This document shows positions 23,112 to 35,200 of a stretch of DNA of 64,000 nt, one piece after another; within the stretch, counting starts at the first letter, position 1, and each line of letters begins with the position of its first letter. The stretch is from Helopsaltes ochotensis (lineage: Eukaryota; Chordata; Aves; Passeriformes; Locustellidae), in contig VXBM01000426.1 in the NCBI GenBank assembly GCA_013400155.1, positions 186,001 to 250,000 on the forward strand. Direction: 5' to 3'. The translations under genes were made by a program, and so were the position numbers. The notes under the pieces were generated by a model. That model worked only from the letters and a program-made list of their open reading frames with translations. It was not told where the DNA came from and ran no database searches.

Positions 23112-26100
23112 CATTTTTTAGTTTTGTGAGGGTTTTGGTGTTTCATGCTCACCGCCTTGTTTCGCCTAAAGGTTGTGGTGAGTGTGGAAAGGATGTGCTG
23201 CAGGTTTTAACTGGGCTAACCACCTCTGCTGGGCCTCTCTGGGATTTGTGGGGAGTGATCTCAGTGCCCCAGCTGCTCTCCAGTCCGGTGGAGATAAATG
23301 ACATCCACATCCCATTCTCAAAGCAGTGTCAAGGGAAGGATTTGTTGAGTGCAGCTTCTTTCAAGAACGATGACATTTACACGAGGTATGAGCGAGAAGC
23401 TGAAATGCAGGCTCCCAATTTGTGGAGCGTAGGAATTCTTTATGCAAGGAGATGGCTTATGCTGTCAGTGTGTTACAAGGGGTAGCAGATGAAGCCAGCC
23501 AGACGCAGAAGCCCAATTAACAGTGGGAGCATGACTAACGTGTCTGCCATCAGCAGGCTGCCATCATTTATTCCTGTCAGAGATGAGGCAGCTGCACGGA
23601 GGAGGGAGTTATGTCATCCCTCACATCCTTATCCCACTGGGGAGGTGGGAAGGATCCCCTGGGAGACAAAGGTACTCACAATGTCCAAGTGCTCAGGTCA
23701 CTCCTAGTTACAGGATGGCCCAAGAAGCTTCTGAAAGTTGTTTTAATAAAATATCTTCAGGTCCTGTGGTGATCAACCTCATTGTCCAAGGTTATCTTTG
23801 TTTCTATCAACAGCATGCCTGGTCTCTGCCTGCCATCTATCCAATGTGTGCCAATTTAACTTTCATTTCAAAAAGAAAAAAACTCTTCCTCTCTTCTTCC
23901 CCAGATATGTCCCCAAAGAGAAGCAGAGTAACTCTTCCTTTAATATGAGACATCTGGTCCCTGGGATCTACGGCAAAATCAAAGAAAGCATGAAAAAAAT
24001 CAGGAGGAAAAACATCCCAGCTTTTATTATCATGTCCCACAGAAATGCCTCCCACAGAGCTGCATGAGAAAAGTGAGACAAGAGCTGATAAACAGCCCAC
24101 AGACCAGCGATTCATCCCCTCCATTTCCCTTTTGCCTTACAACATTCCTTGCACCTCCCCAAACCATCATCTACTTAGCTTAGGTGGAATATTGGTTTTG
24201 ATCCCATGCTAAGGATCCTTCAGTGATAACTCAGATAACTTTGCACCGTGTGTAGTTGATCAGAAGTGCTCTGCCCTACCAGCTCTGCGGCCAAAGAATC
24301 AGACTTTTAAAAAAGGAAACGTTGCTTGTTTAACCAAAAGATTGTGAACTACGGAAAAATATCCATGGAAAACTTTTACCTTTAAGATGAGCACTGAAGA
24401 AATCTAGAAGTGCTTCCGGTTTGCAACCCAAACCACTTGGGTTTTTTATCTGGAAACAATGCTGTGCTAATTCATGGGAACTCTAACACACTTGCCTTCT
24501 AGCACCCAGCACATTCCCAGGATGCCTTCCCGTCATGTCTTTTCTTGGGGTAGGATGCAGACGTTTCCCTGAGTGCAGTGATTTCAGTTCTAGCTGAAGT
24601 AGCCAAGCTTACAGATTTCTGCCCCGAGGTTTGAATGCTCGCTGGGGCTGTTGCTGAAACCACAGGTAAGCAATGAGGCACGTCACAGGATGATTTCACT
24701 TTCTGCTGCCTTCCTGTGGTATTCATTTCCTAGCTCAGATCTGCAGCAATGGGCTCATCATTAGAAGAATAATGGAGACAATGTGACTCTCAGTGACTTT
24801 TTGAATCCCTGCATCGTGAGTTGGCTTGGCATTCATCCTGACTCTTAGCATAAATTACAGCAGCCAGAGGCTCGGTTTAAATTTGTACCAAAGATGGCCA
24901 GGGCCTGACTCCAGGACTTGAACCAGACTCCTGCACTCCAACCAGGTGTGAGGCCACAAGTGTTACAGAAACCTTCCCTGTTCTAGCAGGGAAACATGTC
25001 CATCCCGCCTAGGTGAGAAATACTGTCCCTCAAACCAAGGCTGATCTCAGCTGGGTGTCAAAGTACAGGGTGCTGAGTTTGTCTTAGAAAGGTGATCTCA
25101 GTGTTTAAAGGGGCAGGAATTGGTCCCCTGACCTCAGCTGGGAAAGATGGATAATTGAAAATTCTCACCTGTGCTCCTTTAGGAAACTCAGAGGGTTAAA
25201 TACAATGTGCAGTTAAACATAGTGGAGTCAGGTCTAAATAGAGGTCTGAACTTCAGGTCCTGGCACAGGCAAATTAAAATGAGGGTGAGAACAGATCTGC
25301 ATGGCTTCGATTGATCACTGACAGGAAAGGAATAACACAGGAATGCCTTCTTTAGTAATTTCAGGAGGCAGAGGATGGATATTCAGCATGAGATGAGGAG
25401 GAAAAAGGAAGACTTCTGGTGCAGGGATCCTCTGCTTGTCTATCTGGACTATGATAAGCCTCTGAGGGACAGAAAGCTCTAGGAACTTACTGGAGCAGCT
25501 GAGCAATCTGAGCAGTGGAAGCATTGGCAGCACAAGAGCAAGACCCATGTCAGGGTGAGAGAGAAGTTATTACTGGAATCAGAAGCCCTGGAAAAGATTG
25601 GGTTTGTACCATGTTACTGTAACTTCTAACGTGCCCTGCAAAAAGCAGTGGTTATGATCCAAACCTCCAGCTCTTTCCCACAGTTATAGCTCAGAGGCAG
25701 CTGTTGCAGGAAGGAAGGATAACCCCACTGAGTTGTTGGGTGGAGTCATGTGCATTTGTGACACCCTTATTGATACTTTCCCCGTGCACAGTGGTTCCAG
25801 ATATTCTTTGAAGATCTGTCTGCTAGGCCGTGTAGCGTGGGTGACCTTCAAGACATCATCCTTCACTTGCACATGGTAAAATACCAGCCATGCTGAGTAC
25901 AGGGCAGGGCTCCTTCCTCTGGAAAGTCTGGGATCCACTCAGCAGTAGCAGTGGCAAAGAGCAGACGCCAAGGAGGATGTGCTTGCCCTTGGTTAACGAT
26001 GCAGTGCTGGGAAGGATGGTGAGGAACGTTGTAGAAACTTAGGGGGTATCTGCTGAGGGTTCCCCCACGCCTGAGCTAGGTAATCCCTCTGAATTTCAGA

Positions 26101-26561
26101 ACTTCTCACAGCATGTCACTGCTGGTGGATCAGAAGTAACTTGGGGCCATTCTTAACATGACTCTTTGGTGGGTCCCCATCAGTTATAATGCAATTCTTG
26201 ACATGGAATGCCGGAATAAAAACCTGGAACTGAAGGACTTGCCAGCCTGGAGGGATGTCACAGTCCATCCTGCATCCAGGAGAGGGCAGAGGTAGACACG
26301 GAAGCTTCCAAGGCTGTTTTGGCAGGGGCTGTTACCAGCTCTAAGCTTCTCTGGTGGTTGGTACAGGTCCCTGGCTTCCATCAGGTGGGACTGGGGCTCT
26401 CACAGCCTCCTGTGCAGGCTGGGCCTGTGGATAACTCCCTTCTCCTGATTCAAAATTGAAAAGGGAATGTGATTTACTGGAGCTTGAAGTCCTGAGGGAC
26501 TTTCCACTGATCTCAGCACCCAAAGCAGGAGGCAGGGCACACCCTGCTCCAGGAGGTCCTG

Positions 26562-26600
26562 CAGGGCACAGACAGGGCACAGACAGGGCACAGACAGGGC
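26562..26600. repeat. 11-bp tandem repeat, about 3.5 copies
   Basis: The unit CAGGGCACAGA is repeated perfectly at 26562-26572, 26573-26583 and 26584-26594, followed by a partial CAGGGC at 26595-26600. The purity of the copies suggests recent slippage. There is no link to a gene. Confidence 0.95.
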
Positions 26601-28199
26601 AGAGTGGCCACACATTTCCGTCCCCACCACATTTCACTGGAAGCATAATCTTTGACCCTCTTAGAAACCTCTTGAGCAGCTGATTGTTCATGCTGAGAGT
26701 TCCTCTCCTGGGTCTACAGCTCTATCCCACAGGATACTAAAGATTGGAGGAAACAATGGGTGTTTTCCCATGTGGTGTTTTTGGAAAGTTTTTATTATTT
26801 CTCCCTCTCTTCCAGTACAGATATGAGTCTGGATCAGAGCCAAACTTCCTTTTCTCCCTCTCTTTAACCACCCCCTCCCCATGAATTGCCATAGTCAGGA
26901 ACCTCTCAGACATCAGTGACTCATCTTATGGGTCCTACTCTGATTACAAATGTTATTTGCAGTTGTTCCTGGATTGCTGTAATGGAAAGATTTGGACATG
27001 CCCAGTGCAGTGCTCTTCATACAAGAGCATGTAATATTTCCAAAGAGTAGTTGGTGTCTTTCCATTTAAATGGGAAATACAGAAAGAAGGGGGACCAGGA
27101 GGATTGTGGCAACAAGGAGATGCCCAAAGCGAAATGTTTCTGGTAAGTATGACTCACAAGAATCAAAATACTTCTCCTTAACTGCTGGCCAGCTGAGCAA
27201 GAAGAGGGAAAGAAGATAAACAGGACAACACAACAGCATCTCTGCAAAGTTTCCAGTCCTCCTGCCCAGTCTCTGAACATTAGTTTCCAAATGTCTTTTC
27301 CTCTTTTACAGCTTATTGGCAAGGACAGCAGGTGCTTCAATAGGATCCTTTCATATTATATTTTCCAAGAAGGTATATTTTATTGGATTCTGTGGGATTA
27401 AAGTAAAATCCAAATAAAACTGAGAATAGTAACAGCTTAACTTGACTACAACTCTGGTAATGATATCCTGATTGCCTGTAAATCTTTAGCAGCGTCTGTC
27501 CTTCATTTTCTCCCCTAGACTACACACATATATGCACCTGAAATTTTTAATAATCAGGGGTTGCAAGTCCAGATTAAGCCAACAGTTCCTGGAGCTGGTT
27601 TCTTGTTTATCAGACTATGTTGTTGCTCAGGGCATCATGTGTAGAAAGCCCTTTATGAACCAGTTCTCAAGATATTCTGCTTCAGAAAAATATTTCAGGC
27701 TGCAGCAGTTAAAGGTCAGCTTCAACCTGAATTATGCATCATAACTTTTCCGAGTGCCTCTGCTTGATTTAGATAACTCTGGATATAGTTGTCATCCATA
27801 ATTTCCTTATATCCCTGTGAAGCTGTCAGGCTCATGTTCCTTGCTGGCAGGGACTGGCCATGCCCTGCCAGGAAAAATGGGCAATTTTCCCCCAGAAATG
27901 GGGATTAACTGCTAGAAATGAGTATCTTCTATGCTTGAGGGAAGCTGGGAGCAGTTCATTAATCTTGTGGGGGATGTTCCCAAGAGCAGAGATGCCTGCA
28001 GAGGAAGGTGAGGTTCATGCTACCTGTAGCTGTATCAGGGGGCTTTGTGGAAAGCAGGGTAGTGCTACAGTGGGAAAAGATACTCTCTCTGCTATTCCCA
28101 ACAATAAAGAACAGCATTTTCTCTGAAAAAAAATGCAGCAAAAAAGTGTTTTTCTACCATAAGAAAAAAGAATTCTGCTTGGTCTCTGGTACTAGCAAA

Positions 28200-28241
28200 C
28201 TTTTTCTTTTCTTCTTTTTTCTTTCTTTTCTTTTCCCTCAG
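28200..28241 (+). other. 40-nt pure pyrimidine tract followed by AG
   Basis: Positions 28200-28239 contain only C and T, with several TTCTTT-type units, and are followed at once by AG at 28240-28241. This is either a (TTTC)n-type simple repeat or a very strong splice acceptor. A GTAGGT donor-like sequence begins at 28275, so a 33-nt exon (28242-28274) would fit. One of its three frames stays open. There is no other evidence of transcription. Confidence 0.5.
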
Positions 28242-29099
28242 CATGACTGCGATAGCTCATGACATCTTAGAAATGTAGGTGCCAAAAATCTAAAGTTTTC
28301 TGAACTGTTCCTTAACACAGGGTGAGTTTCCACTGCGCTTTTAGCCTGAGTTTGAACCCTGACTTCAGCCTCCCCACACAGCAAAGCCTCGTGGGGCTGC
28401 TTTGAGCCAAAGTGAATTCAGCAGGGGGTATAAATAAGAAAAGGATGTTTCACTCGAGTTCAAATCACCCACTCACAAGTACTGCTTGTTCTTCACTTCC
28501 TTCCCACACGTGGTTCTCCACAGTTGTGTTACACATTAGGATGTTCACCTATATAGCAGCGCAAAAGGGGTAGAAACATTTATTTTATTTTTATTTTCCT
28601 CCGTGTTGTAGATAATCAAAACACAAGGATATGGGATATGGGGTATAGGACAGAAAGACTTTTTACTCAAAGTTCAAGTCAAATGGCAAATCATACTGAT
28701 AGATGTCATCATACTTACGACATTAACTGATGTCTAAAACTCAGTATAGATATTCAAAATAACTTGAATTATTTTGAATTATAAATTAAATAAATAAGAA
28801 TAAAACCGAATAGAAGTTAGAAAAAAATTATGGTTTTGGTTATGGTTCACCTTGATACATTTTTTATTAGGAAACTTGGAACATGGTTTTTAAGAAGAAA
28901 GAGTTATCTGTAGGGATCTGCTTAGCAGAGATCGGATTACAAGTGAATTTGGAAAGTTCATAGTCCAATATTAATTCCAGCATCATGCAAGGAAAAACAA
29001 TGTAGTGCTTCTGATGGGCCCTGCAGACACATAACCCTAGAGCAGAACAGTAGGCTCTGCTCATTTTAATGGCTTCTCATCCTGTATATAGCACAGGGG

Positions 29100-29121
29100 C
29101 AATTAATTAATTAATTAATTA
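29100..29121. repeat. (AATT)n microsatellite
   Basis: A short perfect AATT tetranucleotide array of about five copies in A/T-rich DNA. It is palindromic by unit, so it has no strand. Confidence 0.9.
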
Positions 29122-31170
29122 GCATTGCCTGAGATTTTCCAAAATCTAAGGTAACGGGGCCAAAGTTCTCCCTAGGAAGTGCACACCCTGGACATAAGTC
29201 AGAGTAAGAATGTGCAAATATAGGATCATCTTGGTCTGTGTGATTTGGGGCAGATTCCTCCATTTCTCTGTGCTTCAGCTCATCATCTAAATCATGTTTT
29301 GTCCCTTTATATTTTGTTCTCCTCCAAGCAAAACGGTTTTGCCTCTTTATAGTCCCCCCAGCCCATTAACATTAGGTCACGTGGTACTGTGCTAATAAAA
29401 CTTGTAAATAAACAATAAACTCTTTTTCCTGGAAATGCTCATAACGCTCGGTACATTCAAGGAATCATGGAAGGATACATAAAATAAACATTTCCTTTGT
29501 AGCTAGTGGAACTTCAGCGGGGCTATCACTGTACTGACATTGATATCTCAACCATAATTTCCTTTTAAAGGAATACTTTCAAGCATCCCGTGGAGTGCAG
29601 TGAGTTTCAAACATTTCAATATCTTTGAGGAACTGCAAAGATTAAAATACATGGTTGTTGCTCTTTGCCTTGTGGCAGTATGAAAGCTTTCAAATCATGG
29701 CAAAAGCAAAATATCCTAAATTAATCATTAACACCACAGCCCTGAAAATGTTGAAACCATCCTTTGCTGCAGCCTGTAATGCTGTGGTTTGATCCAGCAG
29801 AAAGTGCTTTTCTGCAACCTCAGAAATTTATATTTTATATTTCTCTTTTGCAAGAGCGGGACATTGCTCATTGCTGCCTCAGTTATCTCATTTCTTGCTC
29901 TGAACTTGCATTGCTCAAGCTCCAGCCCCATTTGCTTCAGCAACGAAAGTTGCACAGATGAAGCAATACCAGGAGCAATGCAACTAAAAGCCTAGAAAAG
30001 TTTTAAAAAGAAAAAAAAAAAACAAAAAAAAAGGCACGGTGAGAGGAAAGAGACTTGGGAGAAGGTCTGGAACAACTCTGTGACATTGCAAGTCAGAAAG
30101 CAGAAATGGCAACGTTCCCCACAGAGACAAGAAAGTTATAAAGAAAATTCTTTCTGTAGTTGAAAAAGATTAGAGGAGACTACAGCAGTGTCTGTAGGAG
30201 ATAGCTGGTATCATCAGGAGATTTACAGGAATTAATTGCCCTGAAGCAAGTTATTGCTAATAGTTACAGGGATCATCAGCCGTTTTTGGGAGACTTTCCC
30301 ACCACCAGTCTTGTATGTGCTTGGTGTGCATTTCTCTGCTGACAATTCAGGAGCTACTAGGCTGGACCCAGACTGGATTAAGCCTCTGCTGCACAACTGA
30401 GCTTGAATAGGGGCTGGCTTCAAGCTGAAGTATTGACATGGCCCCACCACTGCCAGGCTGAGCTCAGAACAGGGTACATGTTCTGGACAAAATTGGACTC
30501 GAGGGCAGATGGGCTTTAAAAGCAAATCTGCTGCAGCTTGGAATGGTGAGCTGATGTCCTGTGACAAAATGGTATTTTCCAAGTGGTTAGAAGTAGGAGC
30601 AGGCACATTATAGTCTCCCTAATGTTTGTTTTTCCCCTTGAAGCTGGAAATTCAGCCTGACATACGTCTGAGCTCGTGGTCTTTGAGATGATATGAATAT
30701 GTATGTAGCACCTGCAGGCACAGAGAAATGTTGTGATCAACCTTTTAGCTTGGGGAGAAAGCTGAAAGCAGCTGGAACAGTGGTCAGAAAGGTGAGCTCA
30801 GTGCAGCTGCCATTTAGGATGGCTTGAGTGTCCCTCCTGGGCATCATATGGAAAAGCAGAAGTGTTTGTCCCTTGCGATGCATCAAGCGGCCAAGCTTGT
30901 AGAAATACCTGGAATCCAGGCAGGGAAAGCAGCAGGAAACACGGTTGCAAATGTAACCCTGACCACAGAACGTGACTGTTTAGAGCCACACAGCCCTGCT
31001 CCATGTGAGCTGTAACTGTCCAACCTGGAGACTGGTCACACCAAAACCTTGCCATGTATCTCTCTGGTAGCCTCAAAATTAGGATGTGCTAAGTGGTGTT
31101 AAAAGATGATAACGGGGCTTGCTTTTAATTTCACCCCATCACGTGTGATAGAGCAGGAAGCAGAGCCTGG

Positions 31171-31200
31171 CTGCCCAGGGGTTACTGCCCAGGGGTTACT
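31171..31200. repeat. 14-bp direct duplication
   Basis: CTGCCCAGGGGTTA occurs at 31171-31184 and again immediately at 31185-31198, followed by CT. It is an isolated two-copy tandem duplication. Confidence 0.9.
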
Positions 31201-31502
31201 CCCAAGATGTGGAGCAGGCCAATAATCTGGCTCTTCCCAAGCTGCTTCTGTGTCTCTGACATCACTTTTTCCATGCTGAAAAGCCAACAGTCTTACTCTT
31301 AGCAGAGATGCTTTTTCCCTATTGTGCGGTCTCCTTCGTGATGTAGGAAGGAGTTAGGAGGGCTAGCATCAGGTTTTCTTTCCATGCAGAGCAGAGGGAG
31401 GGAGCTTGCATCTCACTGCACAGTTAGCAGCAAACCTGGGGTTTGGGGACTCCTTTCCCTTTCGGGGATTGCTTGTTTGGTGGACAGTGTGTAGAAGAAG
31501 AA

Positions 31503-31544
31503 GAAACAAGAAACAGGAAACAAGAAACAGGAAACAAGAAACAG
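31503..31544. repeat. 14-bp tandem repeat, three perfect copies
   Basis: GAAACAAGAAACAG repeats exactly at 31503-31516, 31517-31530 and 31531-31544, just after a short GAA run. On the minus strand it reads as a hydrophobic FLFLVSC-type repeat inside a 128-codon open frame, which is therefore a repeat artefact. Confidence 0.95.
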
Positions 31545-32034
31545 CATGTAGCCCCATCCTTAGCTTTGTCCAGAAAAATAAATAAAAAAAATAAATTATT
31601 CCATGAACTGTGGTACCCTGACTTCGTCCCAGCTCTTGCTGTTGGTACAAAACACCAATTTGCTGCCCTAAAAAAAGCCTCTCTTGCAAAAAGGAGACAC
31701 CGAGTGTTTCAGTTGCATCTGAATGATGAAGTGTTACAACTCTTTCCCAAAGCAAGCCTTCAAAGGCTTTAGCTGATCAGATAAACATTCCACAAACATT
31801 TCTGCTGGGGCTGCAAAATCTTTTGTCTCCAGTGTGCCTCAACCCCGGAGAAGAAATAAGGACAGCAGATGATGCTGAGGAGATGTCTGCAGCATTTCCT
31901 GATTGTGGCAGACGAAACGCACATCAGGATTCCCCCCTTCCTTCTCTTGGAATTAATGCTGATCTGACACAATGCTTTCTCTTTTTGTCCCCCTAATCTG
32001 CTACGGCCTCTTGAAATAAAGCTTAAAATCAGAG

Positions 32035-32270
32035 TTGTCCAAGCTCCTATCTACCCTCCAGCAGATCAGCACTCCTGCCCAGCTTGGTGTGGTGCAGACT
32101 CACCAAGGGTGCCCTTGATCCCCTTGTCTGGGTTGTCAATAAAGGGATTAAACAGAACTGCCCCAATACTGAGCCCTGCTGAGCGGTCACCAGCTGGATG
32201 TAACTCCTGGGCTCAGCATCCAGACAGATTTTTGCTCAGAGAAGAGTGCACCCATGCAAGCCACGAGCTT
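32035..32270 (-). mobile_element. CR1 LINE internal fragment (3' part of ORF2, reverse transcriptase region)
   Basis: Reading the minus strand from 32270, the segment matches the part of CR1 ORF2 just after the reverse-transcriptase core. It has a 'gggtgcactcttc' block, then 'agttacatccagctgg', then 'agggctcagtattggggc', and ends with 'caccaagctgggcaggagtg' and 'gatctgctggagggtag' near 32040. It is the only CR1 piece in the window derived from coding sequence. It has frameshifts and stops and lacks the rest of the element on both sides, so it is a dead fragment. Confidence 0.85.
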
Positions 32271-35200
32271 TCCCAAAGGGAAAGAGCCACTGCAAATACG
32301 AGCATTGTTTGTAAGCGAGTTGGGTCTCCAGGGGCCTCTCCTTAGCCCTGTCACGTCTGTGAAGCTGCCTGGGAAACTTCAGCAAATTGTGTGAGCAGCA
32401 GATCTCCCTGTAAACACACCAAGACAGCTTCGTAGCTTCCAAGCTCTGGTTGCTGGCCCAGGAGAAACAGGAGACCTCCTGCAGTTCAGGAATCCCTGAA
32501 TCCAGCTGCTCGTTCTCTTGATGGGTTTGTCAGTGCTGCAGCACTGTGACTCTGAGGCTGGGAAGTGCCTGCTAAAATTCCCACTCATCTAAAGAGATTA
32601 GATGCTGGCAGGGAGCTGTGTGCACTGGCCATTCTGTTGATGTCTGTTCAAGCCAACCTGAAAATCCAGGCCGCTGTTTTCCAAGCTAAAAGCTAAGGTG
32701 TCATAGCTTGTATTATTTATAAATAGCATTGCTGCACGTTCTCCTGGAGTGGGAAAAGCAGGATTTAACTACTATGGGCACCTGAGGTTCAGAGGTTTGG
32801 TTCCTATTCCACATTTGGGCAGCAGCAACTCTTTTGGAAGACCTTGTTTTGCACTCAGGAGCCCAAAGGAGGAACTGAAGAGGGGAGAGCTGGTAGCAGA
32901 GAGCTGATCCCCTGCAGATTGATACACCATGGAGCTCGTGAGCAATCAAGATATTTGCCTTTGGTGCAGCAGCAAGGGGAAGGGAATATGCCAAGTGATG
33001 AGCCAAGGTAATTCACTTGCTCAAGCAGCAGCAGGCCTGCGCAGGAGTCTTTTCTCTTTCCTTACACAGCCAGTCCACACAAGCTTTCATCATGCATGAA
33101 CCTAGAGCTGGCCGAAGCATTTGCAAATTCTCATCCTGCAAAGTGCCTGCATTTTTGCAGGTCTGCATGTTTTCAGCTCCCAACTCTGCTTGCAAAACGT
33201 ATCCATCCTATGCTAGCCTGTGATTTCAGCTGAGTAGTAGATACTGATTGCTCTGGTAAGTCAGGCTGCTCACTTGAGTCAGGCTGGGGGCTGAGATGTT
33301 GCAAGCATCTTGAAACACAGGCTTTTCCCTTGGGATTTCACTAATTCCCCAGGACTGACACTCATAAACAAAATGATATCTGGGATCAGCGTTGGTCTCT
33401 AGATTATGATCCTGTGTCTGCAAATACTTTCACCAGTGCTCACCCCTGAGCACAGGGCTGGGCCTATCAGTCTCAAGCTGTTTGACTTGAGGGGGCAGAG
33501 AGAGACGAGTGGTCAGAAGGATGCATTTCCCTCAGCCCCACTGCCTACCAGAATGGCAGGAGGCCAAGCTTCCAGTCTGCATCCAACATGTCAGCAGGTG
33601 ATGGAAAGCCTAAATTGTGGGCTGGCCAGGCTTTGTCCCAGGGCATCTGAGGGGCCTGAGGAGCTGCACGGCACAGAACCTGTAGTTGTGTGGTGGAGCC
33701 TGTAGCGAAGGCACTGGGACCTCCTAACCACTGATTTCTTTCGGCCAGGGTTTTATCCACTGGCCTCGCCTCAGTGAAGTAGTGAAGCCAGCACATACCC
33801 TTACATGAGAACTGCAGCTTCTCGTGACTAATAGTAATAATAACAATAATGATATCTTAGTAAGAAACATTTATGACCAATTTAAATAATTGTCTTTTCT
33901 CCCTGTGTGTCATTACGATTTTTTATTTCTGCTAAATATATCAGACTATCCCAGACACTCATTTAATTTTAATAGCAGTAAGAGAAAAAGAGGATGGTGC
34001 AAACCTCTCCAGATAACAGGAATGTTCTTTCTCCTCTATTTGTATATTCTGCATTTTCAGCAGGCGGTACCATGCAAAGGAGCCTGATAGGTTCAGGAGC
34101 ACATATTACTTTAAATACAACAGCTTGCCTCTGAATCTCAGACGAGGATGCTGGCTGTAAACGTGTAATTGCAATTTCTGAAACAGGAAACAGATGTATT
34201 CTGTATCGCAACCCTCTGTGGTTTGGAGCGGGGAGGTGGGAAGGGTGTGATGACCAAGGTCAGAGATAAGCTGCAAAATAAAGGGTTATTAACTCAGAGA
34301 TTAATAAATAACACTTGCCACTGCCATGCTTTCCTCTGTGGGCCTCAGTGTGCTTTGCAGGCAACAGCTGATGGGCCATTCATCCACTGATCCCTCTGCG
34401 TCCGATTTGTGATGGGGATGTGAAAACTGTGGTGTGGTAATTCCAGCTCTCAGGTTCCCAGCACTAGATAAAGTATGATGCAAAACAAGGTGATCCTGTG
34501 TAAAGTCGTTTTTCTGTCTCAAAAATGTTCTAAAAATGCAGCTGGGTGAACTCTATGTTGGCAAATGTTACATTGTGATAGGAATTGTCTGAGTTCTGAC
34601 ATATGTAAAAGCAGGAAGTCAGGCTAAATTCTACCTCATAATGTCTAGGTAATTTTAACAGAAAAGTGATTGTGCTAAATCAATGCAAATGCAACAACAA
34701 AGATCTGGTTCCAGTTACCATGAAATCAAGGCCTGCAGGACTTGGAAAACTGGAAAACATAGGTGATGATGTGCAGTCCCTGCTTCCTGCAACTGGGCTC
34801 ATAAAAGCAGTTTGCAGCCACCCAAGGACAGCTGCTGAACTGCTCTCGCTAAGAAATTGCTCCTGGGTGGCCTTGGGCTTGGCTTTGTCTGTGTTTCAAG
34901 GGTTAGCTGATCTAATTGCAGTGCCTGGCCCTCCTGCTGGGCACAAAATTTATCCTGGCAAATGATCTCCAGCTGGAATACACACTCAGGTGCGCTACTG
35001 AGCACAGCAGAGCTGCCAGGCTTAGCAGGTATGTGGAGCTGCCTGTGCTGGCTGCCCACCCCTGTGCTCAAAGCCTGCCCAAATTGCAGTGTGACTCAGG
35101 TGACAAAATGAAGGCCTTTTGCCTCAAAAGGGGACCTGATTAAAGCTGTTCCTGCCTGGCTGTCTGCCTCACCCCTCTGGCAGAGGTCGCCCCTCCAGAG

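Larger units (their letters stand above)
23112..32034. other. Unannotated non-coding DNA with scattered simple repeats
   Basis: No gene was identified. The longest open frames are 128 codons (minus, 31369-31755, which includes the 14-bp tandem repeat), 124 (minus, 30232-30606), 121 (plus, 23583-23948) and 116 (minus, 26341-26691, which crosses the 11-bp repeat). None has a domain. An A-rich patch lies at 30003-30031, and 28620-28860 is markedly A/T-rich. Named short repeats and the pyrimidine tract are listed separately. Confidence 0.55.
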
